From Metasolibacillus sp. (lineage in GTDB: Bacteria > Bacillota > Bacilli > Bacillales_A > Planococcaceae): a DNA stretch of 64,000 nucleotides. Made by a program: the position numbers and the translations under genes. The DNA lies in the NCBI RefSeq assembly GCF_025291715.1, contig NZ_JAMBIZ010000003.1, forward strand, positions 1 through 64,000, written 5' to 3'. The notes under the pieces are model-generated. The model saw nothing but the letters and a program-made list of their open reading frames with translations. It had not been told where the DNA came from and searched no databases. Shown one piece after another: positions 25,939 to 35,001 of this stretch. The number at the start of each line of letters is the position of its first letter. The first letter of the stretch is position 1.

Positions 25939-26577
25939 ATGAAAAAGTTATTACTATCAGCTTGCTTTGGTGCCCTGTTATTAGCAGGATGTAGCGGCAA
26001 AGTGGAAAAGCCAAAAGAAGAACCAGTAGAAAAAGAAGCTGTTCAAGAACAGGAGACTGAGGAAGTTGTCACATTTGAAAATATCGATGCTGGCTCGAAA
26101 GCAACTGTAGAAAAACTTGTGAAAAAGTACAATACAATGGTTGAATTCATGAAGCAAGATGAAGAAGAGCCTATCGAAATTGCAAGCATGTCAGAGCCAC
26201 TTACAAATGAATTAACAGTGGAAGACAACGGATTTTCTCAAACGCTGCTAGATGCAGATGTTTTAGGATATGACGGGCACTATGTGATTAATAGTAAATA
26301 TGATGCAGAGAAAAGGATTACGGGGTACAGCTTAAAAGCAGAAGGACTAAACATGCTAAGTGAAGAAGGGGATGATTTAGTAGAGGTCTTTACTGCTATA
26401 GCAGCACTTATAGAAGTATTGGGCCTAAATATCGATTTATATGAAGCGGAATCTGACAAAGCTTTAGATGAAGATTTCGGCACACACACATATACAGATG
26501 GCGATTATACAATCTCCATGAATTTTGAAGATTTCTTAGCAGGGGAAATTTCAGTTGACTATAATTTAACAAAATAA
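25939..26577 (+). CDS. Putative lipoprotein of unknown function
   Basis: 212 residues with a lipoprotein signal peptide: KKLLLSACFGALLLAGCSG, lipobox LAGC, lipidated Cys18. A Glu/Lys-rich linker (19-50) precedes an acidic domain rich in short alternating hydrophobic/acidic stretches. I do not recognise the family. It stands alone between two terminators, with GAAAGAGG as ribosome-binding site. It is probably anchored on the outer face of the membrane. Confidence 0.75.
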   Translation: MKKLLLSACFGALLLAGCSGKVEKPKEEPVEKEAVQEQETEEVVTFENIDAGSKATVEKLVKKYNTMVEFMKQDEEEPIEIASMSEPLTNELTVEDNGFSQTLLDADVLGYDGHYVINSKYDAEKRITGYSLKAEGLNMLSEEGDDLVEVFTAIAALIEVLGLNIDLYEAESDKALDEDFGTHTYTDGDYTISMNFEDFLAGEISVDYNLTK

Positions 26578-26590
26578 TGATGAAAATTGA

Positions 26591-26635
26591 ACGAGTAATT
26601 CCTACATTTTGTTGGAATTATTCGTTTTATTTTTT
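26591..26635 (+). terminator. Terminator after the lipoprotein gene
   Basis: 12-bp stem ACGAGTAATTCC with GGAATTATTCGT, followed by a long T-rich tract. Confidence 0.85.
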
Positions 26636-26687
26636 ATGTCATTAAAATCAATGCAGTGAAGAAAAATCATCACTTTACCGCATTACA

Positions 26688-26696
26688 TGCTATAAT
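26688..26696 (+). promoter_or_regulatory. Extended -10 promoter upstream of der
   Basis: TGCTATAAT is a perfect extended -10 for the housekeeping sigma factor, 58 bp before der. No good -35 is present at 17 bp. Confidence 0.5.
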
Positions 26697-26753
26697 GAAA
26701 AAATTCGTGTATAATTACGTAGAGATTCGAAAGTTGGAAGGATGAAGTACAAA

Positions 26754-28064
26754 ATGACAAAACCAGTAATCGCCATTGTAGGACGTCCGAACGTAGGGAA
26801 ATCAACAATTTTTAACCGTATTGTTGGAGAACGTGTTTCCATTGTGGAAGATATTCCAGGTGTTACACGTGATCGTATTTATAGTTCGGCTGAATGGCTA
26901 ACGCATGATTTTAATATTATTGATACAGGTGGTATTGATATTGGCGATGAGCCTTTTTTAGAGCAAATTCGTCAGCAAGCAGAAATCGCCATTGATGAGG
27001 CAGACGTTATTATTTTCATGACAAATGGACGTGAAGGTGTTACAGCGGCTGATGAGCAAGTAGCAAAAATTTTATACAAAACGAAAAAGCCTGTTGTATT
27101 AGCAGTTAATAAAATTGATAACCCAGATATGCGTGAAATGATTTATGATTTTTATTCATTAGGCTTTGGTGAGCCTTGGCCAATTTCTGGCTCACACGGC
27201 TTAGGCTTAGGGGACTTACTGGATGAATGTGCAAAGCATTTCCCACAAGAGGACGAAGCACAATACGGCGATGATGTGATTAAATTCTCATTAATTGGAC
27301 GTCCAAATGTCGGGAAATCTTCTTTAGTAAATGCCTTTTTAGGTAATGATCGAGTGATTGTCAGCGATATTGCAGGCACAACACGTGATGCTATTGATAC
27401 ACCATATACGTATGATGGGCAGGAATATGTCATCATTGATACAGCAGGTATGCGTAAAAAAGGAAAGGTGTATGAAACGACGGAAAAATATTCTGTACTT
27501 CGTGCACTGCGAGCAATCGAACGCTCTGACGTTGTCTTAGTCGTGTTAAATGCGGACGAGGGTATCCAAGAACAAGATAAAAAAATTGCAGGCTATGCAC
27601 ATGAGGCTGGTAAGGCAGTAATTATCGTTGTTAATAAATGGGATGCTGTTGAAAAAGACGATAAAACAATGAATTTCTATACGCAGCAAATTCGTGAGCA
27701 TTTCTTATTTTTAGATTATGCACCGATTATTTTCGTGTCAGCAAAAACGAAGCAGCGTGTACATCAAATTTTAGCAATTGTCCAACGTGTAAGTGAAAAC
27801 CATGCAATGCGTATTCAATCATCTATTTTAAATGAAGTGATTGAAGATTCCGTAGCGCGCAATCCAGCACCTGCTGATAAAGGGCGTCGCTTACGTATTT
27901 ACTATGCAACACAAGTGGCAATTCAGCCGCCAACATTTGTTGTATTTGTCAATGATCCAGAATTAATGCACTTTTCATATGAGCGTTTCCTTGAAAACCG
28001 CATTCGTGAAACATTTGATTTCGAAGGAACGCCGATTCGCTTAATTACTCGCGCACGCGATTAG
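26754..28064 (+). CDS. der: Ribosome-biogenesis GTPase Der (EngA)
   Basis: 436 residues with two GTPase domains in tandem and a C-terminal KH-like domain. G1 motifs GRPNVGKST (near 10-18) and GRPNVGKSS (near 182-190); G3 DTGGI and DTAGM; G4 NKID and NKWD. It acts in 50S subunit assembly. The family starts [12 protein letters not shown], so 26754 is preferred over the ATG at 26742, which touches the GGAAGG. gpsA follows after 16 nt. Confidence 0.95.
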   Translation: MTKPVIAIVGRPNVGKSTIFNRIVGERVSIVEDIPGVTRDRIYSSAEWLTHDFNIIDTGGIDIGDEPFLEQIRQQAEIAIDEADVIIFMTNGREGVTAADEQVAKILYKTKKPVVLAVNKIDNPDMREMIYDFYSLGFGEPWPISGSHGLGLGDLLDECAKHFPQEDEAQYGDDVIKFSLIGRPNVGKSSLVNAFLGNDRVIVSDIAGTTRDAIDTPYTYDGQEYVIIDTAGMRKKGKVYETTEKYSVLRALRAIERSDVVLVVLNADEGIQEQDKKIAGYAHEAGKAVIIVVNKWDAVEKDDKTMNFYTQQIREHFLFLDYAPIIFVSAKTKQRVHQILAIVQRVSENHAMRIQSSILNEVIEDSVARNPAPADKGRRLRIYYATQVAIQPPTFVVFVNDPELMHFSYERFLENRIRETFDFEGTPIRLITRARD

Positions 28065-28080
28065 TTATGGAGGGGAAAAG

Positions 28081-29094
28081 ATGGAGAGAATAACTGTTTT
28101 AGGTGCTGGCTCTTGGGGAACTGCGCTTGCGATTGTGCTTGCAGAAAACGGGCATGATACGCTGCTATGGACACATCGACAAAACCAAGCAGACGAAATT
28201 AATAACCAGCATACGAATAAAAAATATTTGCCAGATACAACGCTTCCAGCAAATCTTGTTGCCACAGCAAATCTTGCCAAAGCTGCACAGCACGCAACAA
28301 CAATTGTTGTTGCAGTGCCGACAAAGGCAATCAGAGAAGTATGTGGCAATTTAGCACAATTACGACAAGAAAAAGCGTTGTTTGTCCATGTGTCAAAAGG
28401 GATAGAACCAGACACTTTATTACGTATTTCTGAGTTAATGCGAGAAAGTCTAGGCACTGATTTAATTGAGGACATTGTTGTATTATCAGGTCCAAGCCAT
28501 GCGGAGGAAGTTGTTTTGCAGCATCCGACAACTGTTACAGCAGCCTGTGAAAATATTGCTGCAGCAGAAAAAGTACAAGACATGTTTATGAATGGGTATT
28601 TGCGTGTTTATACAAGCGAGGATGTGACGGGTGTTGAAATTGGTGGGGCATTGAAAAATGTCATTGCATTAGCAGCCGGTATTACAGATGGCCTAACTTA
28701 TGGTGATAATGCGAAGGCAGCCTTAATTACGCGCGGCTTAGCAGAAATCACTCGCCTCGGTGTCAAAATGGGGGGCAATCCATTTACATTCGCTGGATTA
28801 ACAGGAATGGGTGACTTAATCGTAACATGTACAAGTGTACACTCACGTAACTGGCGTGCAGGTAATATGCTTGGAAAAGGCTTACCGCTTGAAGAAGTGT
28901 TAGAGCAAATGGGCATGGTTGTGGAAGGTATACGTACAACGAAGGCGGCACATCAGCTTGCACAAAAATATGATGTGGCAATGCCGATTACAGCGGCACT
29001 TTATGATGTGCTATTTAGTGATAAAACACCGAAAGAAGCGGTGGATGAATTAATGATTCGCATGAAAAAGCCCGAAATTGATGAGTTCCAGTAA
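28081..29094 (+). CDS. gpsA: Glycerol-3-phosphate dehydrogenase [NAD(P)+]
   Basis: 337 residues. It reduces dihydroxyacetone phosphate to sn-glycerol 3-phosphate for phospholipid synthesis. NAD(P)-binding [19 protein letters not shown] at about 8-26, SGPSHAEEV near 139-147, the catalytic Lys in [15 protein letters not shown] near 188-202, and [12 protein letters not shown]. Ribosome-binding site GGAGGGG; same operon as der. Confidence 0.95.
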   Translation: MERITVLGAGSWGTALAIVLAENGHDTLLWTHRQNQADEINNQHTNKKYLPDTTLPANLVATANLAKAAQHATTIVVAVPTKAIREVCGNLAQLRQEKALFVHVSKGIEPDTLLRISELMRESLGTDLIEDIVVLSGPSHAEEVVLQHPTTVTAACENIAAAEKVQDMFMNGYLRVYTSEDVTGVEIGGALKNVIALAAGITDGLTYGDNAKAALITRGLAEITRLGVKMGGNPFTFAGLTGMGDLIVTCTSVHSRNWRAGNMLGKGLPLEEVLEQMGMVVEGIRTTKAAHQLAQKYDVAMPITAALYDVLFSDKTPKEAVDELMIRMKKPEIDEFQ

Positions 29095-29139
29095 AGTGTC
29101 ATAAATTCTCCACAAATAGCGCAAGCTTCTAAAAAGAAT

Positions 29140-29212
29140 GGGTTGTTGAGATTATCTGAAAAGCAGTCGCATGCATTGCTTGTAAGGTAATCTAACAGCC
29201 CTATTATTTTGT
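29140..29212 (+). terminator. Long hairpin terminator after gpsA
   Basis: GGGTTGTTGAGATTATCT (29140-29157) pairs with AGGTAATCTAACAGCCC (29185-29201), allowing one bulge and G-T pairs. TATTATTTTG follows. Confidence 0.7.
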
Positions 29213-29283
29213 TTGTAGAAATTATATAATTTACAATGGTATAAACAAGACTACATAGCTATATAGAAAGGCGGTTTTAATTC

Positions 29284-29538
29284 GTGAACAATCAAATATT
29301 GGACAGCTTATTATTAAATACAGCGCGTGGTCCATTAGCACATATACCTGCACTTGATGTGATGTGGATATCGTTTTATGCGATTGGCTTATTATTCTTT
29401 TCGGTAGTTATTATTTCAGCGACACGCAAATGGGTAAATAATGTCTTTTTGTCTTTTATATTCAAGCTAATCGCTTATATTATGTTAGCTACTGGCGCAT
29501 TTTTAATGGTGCTCATTGTCGCTACATGGCCGAATTAA
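29284..29538 (+). CDS. yphE: DUF2768 membrane protein YphE
   Basis: 84 residues from a GTG start with AAAGGCGG upstream. Two membrane helices (about 25-46 and 55-80) separated by SATRKWVNN. Matches the small YphE/DUF2768 protein found upstream of yphF-spoIVA in Bacilli. Function unknown; its place suggests a sporulation role. Confidence 0.8.
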   Translation: MNNQILDSLLLNTARGPLAHIPALDVMWISFYAIGLLFFSVVIISATRKWVNNVFLSFIFKLIAYIMLATGAFLMVLIVATWPN

Positions 29539-29563
29539 AATAAGGTAGAAGGAGAAAATGAAG

Positions 29564-30280
29564 ATGAAAACAAGATGGACAATGCTTGCTACAGTTTTTT
29601 TCTGTACGTTCTTTCTAGCAGCATGTATGTACCCGGAGGAGCGCAAGGCTGAAAACCAAGTGCCCGATGTAGACCAATTGGCAGCTGTACAGCGTGCCAT
29701 TTCGGAGTATCAAGCAGATACAGGTGTTTTACCAATCAAAACACGCGATATGGATACAGATATATTTATTAAATATTTAGTTGATTTTGAGAAGCTGATT
29801 CCAAAATATTTAGCTTCACCACCAGCGAATTCATTTGAAAAAGGTGGGATTTTCCAATATGTTATTTGGAATCCAGAAGAAAATCCCACGATAAAGCTGG
29901 TTGATTTACGTGTGCCTGAAAAGCTGAGAGAAGTAAAAATACGCTTTATGAGCAAGAAATATCCGCAATATCAAGAAAGTATTACGCCGTATATTTATAC
30001 AATTAATTTTAAAAATATCGGTTATAAGGAAGAAGTTACAGTAGCAAGTCCATATTCTAACAATCAATTACCTGTTATCGTTTCGACGGCTGGAGAATTA
30101 TATGTAGATTATTCAATGGACTTGTATCAATTTATTCAAGAACAGCAAGTAAAGCCAGAGCCAGGTGAAGATATTCGCATGTTGCTAGCAGAGCATTATC
30201 CTGTCGTTCCTGCATACTCATTACCATATACAGTAGATGAAAATAATGAGCCGATTTTTATGTATGAGCCAACAAAATAA
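29564..30280 (+). CDS. yphF: YphF-like sporulation-associated lipoprotein
   Basis: About 238 residues. Lipoprotein signal KTRWTMLATVFFCTFFLAAC with lipobox LAAC, then an extracytoplasmic domain starting PEERKAENQVPDVDQLAAVQ. YphF has no defined activity. ATGs at 29558 and 29564 are both possible; GAAGGAG is better spaced for 29564. It follows yphE by 25 nt and precedes spoIVA, as in B. subtilis. Confidence 0.8.
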   Translation: MKTRWTMLATVFFCTFFLAACMYPEERKAENQVPDVDQLAAVQRAISEYQADTGVLPIKTRDMDTDIFIKYLVDFEKLIPKYLASPPANSFEKGGIFQYVIWNPEENPTIKLVDLRVPEKLREVKIRFMSKKYPQYQESITPYIYTINFKNIGYKEEVTVASPYSNNQLPVIVSTAGELYVDYSMDLYQFIQEQQVKPEPGEDIRMLLAEHYPVVPAYSLPYTVDENNEPIFMYEPTK

Positions 30281-30295
30281 CATACGAATTTTAAG

Positions 30296-30330
30296 GGGCC
30301 GTCCAGAAAGTTCACTTTCTGGACGGCTCC
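30296..30330 (+). terminator. Terminator after yphF
   Basis: GGGCCGTCCAGAAAG (30296-30310) pairs with CTTTCTGGACGGCTCC (30315-30330), 4-nt loop, then GCTATTTTA. Confidence 0.8.
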
Positions 30331-30404
30331 GCTATTTTACATAGTCAATTTTTGATTAAAACTGTGCTCCTGCGGTGGTCACAATCAATTGTCACCATCC
30401 TCGT

Positions 30405-30449
30405 CGCAAAGGGGGCGTCCCAAAATGACTTTTCGGACGCCCCCTTCGC
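30405..30449. other. GC-rich hairpin overlapping the spoIVA promoter
   Basis: GGGGGCGTCC (30411-30420) and GGACGCCCCC (30435-30444) form a very stable stem that can extend to 30405-30449. There is no T-run. It lies against the -35 of the spoIVA promoter and may block read-through. A weaker inverted repeat (GGTGGTCACAAT / ATTGTCACCATCC) precedes it at about 30374-30400. Confidence 0.55.
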
Positions 30450-30476
30450 ATATTTGCAAACATGTAGGCATAGATT
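30448..30476 (+). promoter_or_regulatory. Sigma-E-type promoter for spoIVA
   Basis: GCATATT (30448-30454), a 14-bp spacer, and CATAGATT (30469-30476) fit the mother-cell sigma-E consensus (KMATATT, 14-15 bp, CATACANT). Predicted start near 30483, about 19 nt before the ATT start codon. Confidence 0.75.
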
Positions 30477-30501
30477 TAAATTAAGTAAAGGAGGAGCGCC
30501 T

Positions 30502-31980
30502 ATTAGCGAACAAATTTTTCAACAGCTTGCAGAACGAACAAATGGTGATGTGTATATTGGGGTTGTTGGCCCTGTCCGAGTAGGAAAATCGACATTCGTC
30601 AAAAAAGTAATGGAGTCGCTTGTCTTGCCGAATATTATGAATGAAGACGATCGTAAGCGTGCCTTGGACGAGCTGCCACAAAGCTCACCAGGTCCCGTTA
30701 TTATGACGGCAGAGCCGAAGTTTGTTCCTGCCAATGCTGCACCCATTTCTATAGGTGATGACGGCTTAAGCTTCCGCATTCGCCTTGCTGATTGCGTTGG
30801 CTATATTATTGATGGAGCGAAGGGCTATGAGGATGAAAACGGCCCTAAATATGTGCATACACCTTGGCATACAGAAGCGATTCCGTTTCAGGATGCTGCG
30901 AAAATTGGCACAGATAAAGTAATACGTGACCATGCCAATATCGGTGTAGTTGTGACGACAGATGGCACCGTCAATGGAATTGAGCGACAAGCCGCAGCTG
31001 TGGCAGAAAGGGCGATTATTGAGCAATTAAAGGAAATTGGTAAACCTTTCGTCATCGTTATTAATAGCACAATGCCGGCGCGCGAGGAAACGCGCAATTT
31101 GCGCAATGAATTATTTGAAACGTATGAAGTTCCTGTTATTGCAACATCTATTGATCAGCTGACAACATCTGATATTGCCTATATTTTGCAGGAGGCATTG
31201 TATGAGTTTCCGATTGAATATATCGAAGTAGAAAAGCCTGATTGGGTAGATGTGCTTGATAGTACACACTATGTTAATGAATCACTTGCTGTTGCATCAC
31301 ATGAAATGATTGGGCATGTTGAAAAAATTCGCGATGTTGAAAAGGCAACGAATTTTTTGAAGGCCTTAGATTTCGTAGAAAATTGTGAGGTTGAACGTGT
31401 TGATGCAGGTCTCGGCGTTGTAACAGTGCGTTTAACGATACAAAATGACATTTATAAAGCGATATGTAACGAATGGTTAGAGCAGCCAATCGAAACGAAA
31501 AAAGACTGGTTATTGTTTGTTAAAGAGGCGTCTGAGGCAAAAAGAGCGCAGGCTCGCTTCCGAGAGGCCATTGAGCAAGCACGCATTGAAGGCTATGGCT
31601 TAACGCTGCCAACAATTGATGAATTTGAGCCGAATGAACCAGAGCTAATTAAGCAAAATAATTTCTATGGTGTTCGGATGAAGGCAACAGCGCCATCTTA
31701 CCATATTATCCGTGTTGATATGGAATCGGAGTTTGCACCATTAATTGGCTCAGAATTCCATAGTCAGCAATTATTAAAGGATTTACAGTATGCCTTTGAA
31801 AATGATCGAGAAGCTTTATGGCAAACACAATTATTTGGCACACCACTTCATGAAGTATTGAAGGAAAGTATTCGTTATAAAATGAATACTGTACCAAAAA
31901 CTGCTAAAAAGAGAATGCGTCAAACAATTGAACGTATGGTGAATGAAGGCGATAGAGGGTTAATTACATTTATTATTTAG
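30502..31980 (+). CDS. spoIVA: Spore coat morphogenesis ATPase SpoIVA, with an ATT start codon
   Basis: 492 residues, the same length as B. subtilis SpoIVA. It polymerises on the forespore surface using ATP and founds the coat basement layer. Walker A GPVRVGKSTFVKK near 22-34; the LPQSSPGPVIMTAEPKFVP and DCVGYIIDGAKGYEDENGP blocks; the conserved C-terminal tail EFAPLIGSE...GLITFII. The start is odd: the codon 7 nt after a perfect AAAGGAGG is ATT. The frame is open further up from a TTG at 30352, but that would lie upstream of the predicted transcription start and add non-homologous sequence through two hairpins. The next in-frame GTG (after AATGGTGAT) has no ribosome-binding site. Confidence 0.9.
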   Translation: MSEQIFQQLAERTNGDVYIGVVGPVRVGKSTFVKKVMESLVLPNIMNEDDRKRALDELPQSSPGPVIMTAEPKFVPANAAPISIGDDGLSFRIRLADCVGYIIDGAKGYEDENGPKYVHTPWHTEAIPFQDAAKIGTDKVIRDHANIGVVVTTDGTVNGIERQAAAVAERAIIEQLKEIGKPFVIVINSTMPAREETRNLRNELFETYEVPVIATSIDQLTTSDIAYILQEALYEFPIEYIEVEKPDWVDVLDSTHYVNESLAVASHEMIGHVEKIRDVEKATNFLKALDFVENCEVERVDAGLGVVTVRLTIQNDIYKAICNEWLEQPIETKKDWLLFVKEASEAKRAQARFREAIEQARIEGYGLTLPTIDEFEPNEPELIKQNNFYGVRMKATAPSYHIIRVDMESEFAPLIGSEFHSQQLLKDLQYAFENDREALWQTQLFGTPLHEVLKESIRYKMNTVPKTAKKRMRQTIERMVNEGDRGLITFII

Positions 31981-32002
31981 TGGTAAAAAACTCCTTTTTT
32001 AT

Positions 32003-32041
32003 AACAGGACAACGCTATTTTTAGGCGTTTTGTCCTGTTAT
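32003..32041 (+). terminator. Terminator after spoIVA
   Basis: AACAGGACAACGC pairs with GCGTTTTGTCCTGTT, followed by ATTTGCATTTT. Confidence 0.8.
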
Positions 32042-32170
32042 TTGCATTTTATTAAAAAAAAACGCTATTATTCGGACAAACATAGCTAAATTAAGTTGCG
32101 TAGCGGTTTTCGATGTGTTACTCTTTTTACATGATTTAGGTTCATGACCCTTTGAGAGGAGGTGAATGGT

Positions 32171-32443
32171 GTGAATAAAACAGAATTAGTAAACTCTGTT
32201 GCTGAAGCTGCAGGTCTTTCTAAAAAAGACGCTTCTAAAGCGGTTGAAGCTGTATTTGATACAATTCAAGGTGCTCTTGCAAAGGGTGACAAAGTACAAT
32301 TAATCGGTTTTGGTAACTTTGAAGTACGTGAGCGTGCGGCTCGTAAAGGTCGTAACCCACAAACTGGTAAAGAAATCGAAATCGCTGCAAGCAAAGTGCC
32401 TGCGTTTAAACCAGGTAAAGCGCTTAAAGACGCTGTGAAATAA
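32171..32443 (+). CDS. hbs: DNA-binding protein HU (HBsu)
   Basis: 90 residues from a GTG start. Nearly identical in plan to B. subtilis HBsu: [20 protein letters not shown] at the start, [19 protein letters not shown] around the DNA-binding arm (about 46-64), [12 protein letters not shown] at the end. Histone-like, abundant, essential chromosome protein. An earlier GTG at 32162 overlaps the Shine-Dalgarno GAGAGGAGG, so 32171 is the start. Confidence 0.95.
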   Translation: MNKTELVNSVAEAAGLSKKDASKAVEAVFDTIQGALAKGDKVQLIGFGNFEVRERAARKGRNPQTGKEIEIAASKVPAFKPGKALKDAVK

Positions 32444-32466
32444 TTTCCACGTCTTGCAGTTACATA

Positions 32467-32504
32467 GAGCAGCCTTCAGTTTAAACTGAAGGCTGCTCTT
32501 TTTT
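32467..32504 (+). terminator. Strong terminator after hbs
   Basis: Perfect 16-bp arms GAGCAGCCTTCAGTTT and AAACTGAAGGCTGCTC, then TTTTTTC. Confidence 0.92.
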
Positions 32505-32535
32505 CATCGTATTCATCTATTTCGATAAGTGCCCT

Positions 32536-32564
32536 TTGAACTTATTGTGCGGATATGCTACGAT
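32536..32564 (+). promoter_or_regulatory. Vegetative promoter for the folE-mtrB operon
   Basis: TTGAAC at 32536-32541, a 17-bp spacer ending in TGC (extended -10), and TACGAT at 32559-32564. It lies about 45 bp upstream of folE. Confidence 0.55.
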
Positions 32565-32608
32565 TCATTTGTTAGAAATCTCAATGGACTTGATGATGGA
32601 GGCTATAT

Positions 32609-33178
32609 ATGTCGAAGGTTGATTTAAATAAAATTGAAGAAGCAGTAAAAATGATTTTAGAGGCAGTTGGAGAAGATGTAGAACGTGAAGGGCTTCTTGA
32701 TACGCCAAAACGTGTAGCAAAAATGTATGCAGAAATGTTTAGCGGCTTACAACAAGATCCGCGTGAATATTTTAGCACTGTATTTCATGAGGAGCATGAG
32801 GAGCTAGTGCTTGTAAAGGATATTCCATTTTACTCAATGTGTGAGCATCATCTTGTACCATTTTACGGCAAGGCGCATATTGCATACATACCAAAGGACG
32901 GAAAAGTAGCGGGGCTTAGTAAATTAGGACGTTGTGTAGAAACGGTTGCTCGCAGACCGCAGCTACAAGAGCGTATTACGTCAACAGTAGCAGAGACGAT
33001 GATGGAAATGCTGGAGCCTAAAGGTGTGTATGTTGTCATTGAGGCAGAGCATATGTGTATGACGATGCGTGGCTTAAAAAAACCAGGCTCAAAAACAGTG
33101 ACATCTGTTGCACGTGGAATTTATGAGGAAGATGAAGTGAAACGTAGAGAGGTTATTTCGTTTATTCAAATGTCTTAA
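32609..33178 (+). CDS. folE: GTP cyclohydrolase I
   Basis: 189 residues. It opens GTP to dihydroneopterin triphosphate for folate synthesis. Zinc and substrate residues are visible in [20 protein letters not shown] (about 73-92), [20 protein letters not shown], and the Cys/His of [11 protein letters not shown]. In B. subtilis this gene is mtrA and is followed by mtrB, exactly as here. Confidence 0.95.
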   Translation: MSKVDLNKIEEAVKMILEAVGEDVEREGLLDTPKRVAKMYAEMFSGLQQDPREYFSTVFHEEHEELVLVKDIPFYSMCEHHLVPFYGKAHIAYIPKDGKVAGLSKLGRCVETVARRPQLQERITSTVAETMMEMLEPKGVYVVIEAEHMCMTMRGLKKPGSKTVTSVARGIYEEDEVKRREVISFIQMS

Positions 33179-33234
33179 TTTCTGTCATTTTATGATATGA
33201 TAGAAAAAGAAAATCTCGGGTGGGGGAAAAACAA

Positions 33235-33456
33235 ATGACACAACCAGAATATATTGTGATTGAGGCACAAGAGGACGGTGTTCATGTAATTGGTTTAACA
33301 CGTGGCTCTGATACAAAGTTTCATCATTCAGAAAAGCTTGATGCAGGAGAAGTAATGATTGCTCAATTTACAGAGCATACGTCTGCAATGAAAATTCGAG
33401 GGAAAGCAAAAATCCACTCCGCACATGGAACGATTGAGAGTGGCTCAAAAAAATAA
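33235..33456 (+). CDS. mtrB: Trp RNA-binding attenuation protein TRAP
   Basis: 73 residues, ring-forming TRAP subunit. The residues that bind tryptophan and GAG/UAG RNA triplets are in the conserved stretch [18 protein letters not shown] and [18 protein letters not shown]. The start at 33235 is chosen over a GTG at 33220 because GGTGGGGG precedes it and the family starts here. TRAP normally represses trp genes, yet no trp operon lies at its usual place between aroH and hisC in this window. Confidence 0.93.
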   Translation: MTQPEYIVIEAQEDGVHVIGLTRGSDTKFHHSEKLDAGEVMIAQFTEHTSAMKIRGKAKIHSAHGTIESGSKK

Positions 33457-33515
33457 TAGGTTCCGTTTATCGAGAGCGGGGCTTAGTTACTTTAATGAAA
33501 TGGAGTAAGAGATCT

Positions 33516-34262
33516 ATGCATGCAACAACTATTCAACAAGCAATACAACAATTAAAAGAGTCTATTTTCGTGCGTGTTCGTCATAGAGCCTTACTGCAAT
33601 ATATAGAGGCCCCAAGCATCGATGAAAATCAGCTATTTTTCTTGCTTTTACCATTTTTAAACGGAGAATCATGGAATGAAGGCATACAGGAAGGTGCAAC
33701 AACTGTAGGTATCATTCAAGCCTCTCTGTTTGAGCATGATAAAATTAAAGAAAAAGAAGCAACTTCCAAGGAGCAGCAATTAACGGTATTATCGGGCGAT
33801 TATTACAGCGGACGCTATTATGAAATACTAGCTCGCACAGGAAATATCGTGCTCATTCAAAAGTTAGCACAAGGAATTGTTGAGCGCTGTGAGCAGGAGA
33901 TTGCTGCATATGAGCATACATATCGAACAATGGAGCAATGGGTTGAGAATTTATGCGTGATTGAAACGGCGATTATACGCAAATTTTATGAAGCGCATTG
34001 CTTTGACAAATACAGTGCAACAATGATGCATATTTTAACGATTCAGCGCTTGCAAAATGAGCTGGATGGATGCTCTCAGCATGTGTCAACAGTGGTAGGA
34101 CGAGCGATGGAAAAATGCTTTGGAGCAGACGAACTAAAGCATTTATTGGCAGAGGCAATTGAAGCACAACGTAAAACATTAATAGCAGAGCTTGCTACGT
34201 TACAATTATCGGATGAATTACAGCAATTCATTTGGCGTATTGTAAAAGTTGAAACGAGATAG
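33516..34262 (+). CDS. hepS: Heptaprenyl diphosphate synthase component I
   Basis: About 248 residues, the small non-catalytic subunit that partners HepT to make the C35 side chain of menaquinone-7. The conserved stretch LSGDYYSGRYYEILARTGNI (about 92-111) is diagnostic for the HepPP_synt_1 family. ATGs at 33495 and 33516 both open the frame; GGAG at 33502-33505 supports 33516. The menG and hepT genes follow as in B. subtilis. Confidence 0.88.
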   Translation: MHATTIQQAIQQLKESIFVRVRHRALLQYIEAPSIDENQLFFLLLPFLNGESWNEGIQEGATTVGIIQASLFEHDKIKEKEATSKEQQLTVLSGDYYSGRYYEILARTGNIVLIQKLAQGIVERCEQEIAAYEHTYRTMEQWVENLCVIETAIIRKFYEAHCFDKYSATMMHILTIQRLQNELDGCSQHVSTVVGRAMEKCFGADELKHLLAEAIEAQRKTLIAELATLQLSDELQQFIWRIVKVETR

Positions 34263-34277
34263 GAAGGTTTTGAAAAA

Positions 34278-34982
34278 ATGACAAAATCGAAAGAGGAACG
34301 TGTACACGAAGTTTTTGAAAGCATTTCTGATGGCTATGATAAAATGAACTCTGTTATTAGCTTTCAAATGCATAGAAGCTGGCGCAAGGACACAATGAGA
34401 CGAATGAACGTCAAGCCCAGTGCAAAATGCTTAGACGTTTGTTGTGGGACAGCGGATTGGACAATTGCTTTGGCAGAGGCTGTTGGAGAAAATGGCATCG
34501 TCAAAGGCTTAGATTTTAGTGAAAATATGCTAAAAGTTGGTGCTGAAAAGGTTAAGCCATATCCACAAATAGAGCTACTACAAGGCAATGCGATGGAGCT
34601 ACCATTTGAAGATAATACATTCGATTACGTAACAATTGGCTTTGGCCTGCGCAATGTACCTGACTATATGCAAGTGTTGCGAGAAATGAATCGCGTTTTA
34701 AAGCCTGGCGGTATGGCGGTTTGCTTAGAAACCTCACAGCCTGAAATTCCAGGTTATCGTCAACTTTTCCGTTTCTATTTCAAATACATTATGCCAATGT
34801 TCGGCAAGCTATTTGCAAAAAGCTATAAAGAGTATTCATGGCTACAGGAATCCGCAAATGACTTTCCTGGAATGAGGCAGCTTGCATTCATGTTCAGAAG
34901 CGCGGGATTTGATCGCATTGAGTACAAAGGCTATAGCGGTGGCGCAGCGGCGATGCATAAAGGCTTGAAAAAAGAAATTTAG
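34278..34982 (+). CDS. menG: Demethylmenaquinone methyltransferase
   Basis: 234 residues, class I SAM-dependent methyltransferase of the UbiE/MenG family that completes menaquinone. SAM-binding [19 protein letters not shown] (about 50-68), [12 protein letters not shown], and the family block [18 protein letters not shown]. Lies between the two heptaprenyl synthase subunits; supplies the quinone used by the QcrABC complex encoded further along. Confidence 0.95.
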   Translation: MTKSKEERVHEVFESISDGYDKMNSVISFQMHRSWRKDTMRRMNVKPSAKCLDVCCGTADWTIALAEAVGENGIVKGLDFSENMLKVGAEKVKPYPQIELLQGNAMELPFEDNTFDYVTIGFGLRNVPDYMQVLREMNRVLKPGGMAVCLETSQPEIPGYRQLFRFYFKYIMPMFGKLFAKSYKEYSWLQESANDFPGMRQLAFMFRSAGFDRIEYKGYSGGAAAMHKGLKKEI

Positions 34983-35001
34983 TGGGAGAAGGTTTGTTCA
35001 A

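Noticed and set aside
30352-30501. Upstream TTG start for spoIVA
   Set aside because: It would add 50 residues without homology, encoded across two hairpins, has no ribosome-binding site, and lies upstream of the predicted sigma-E transcription start.
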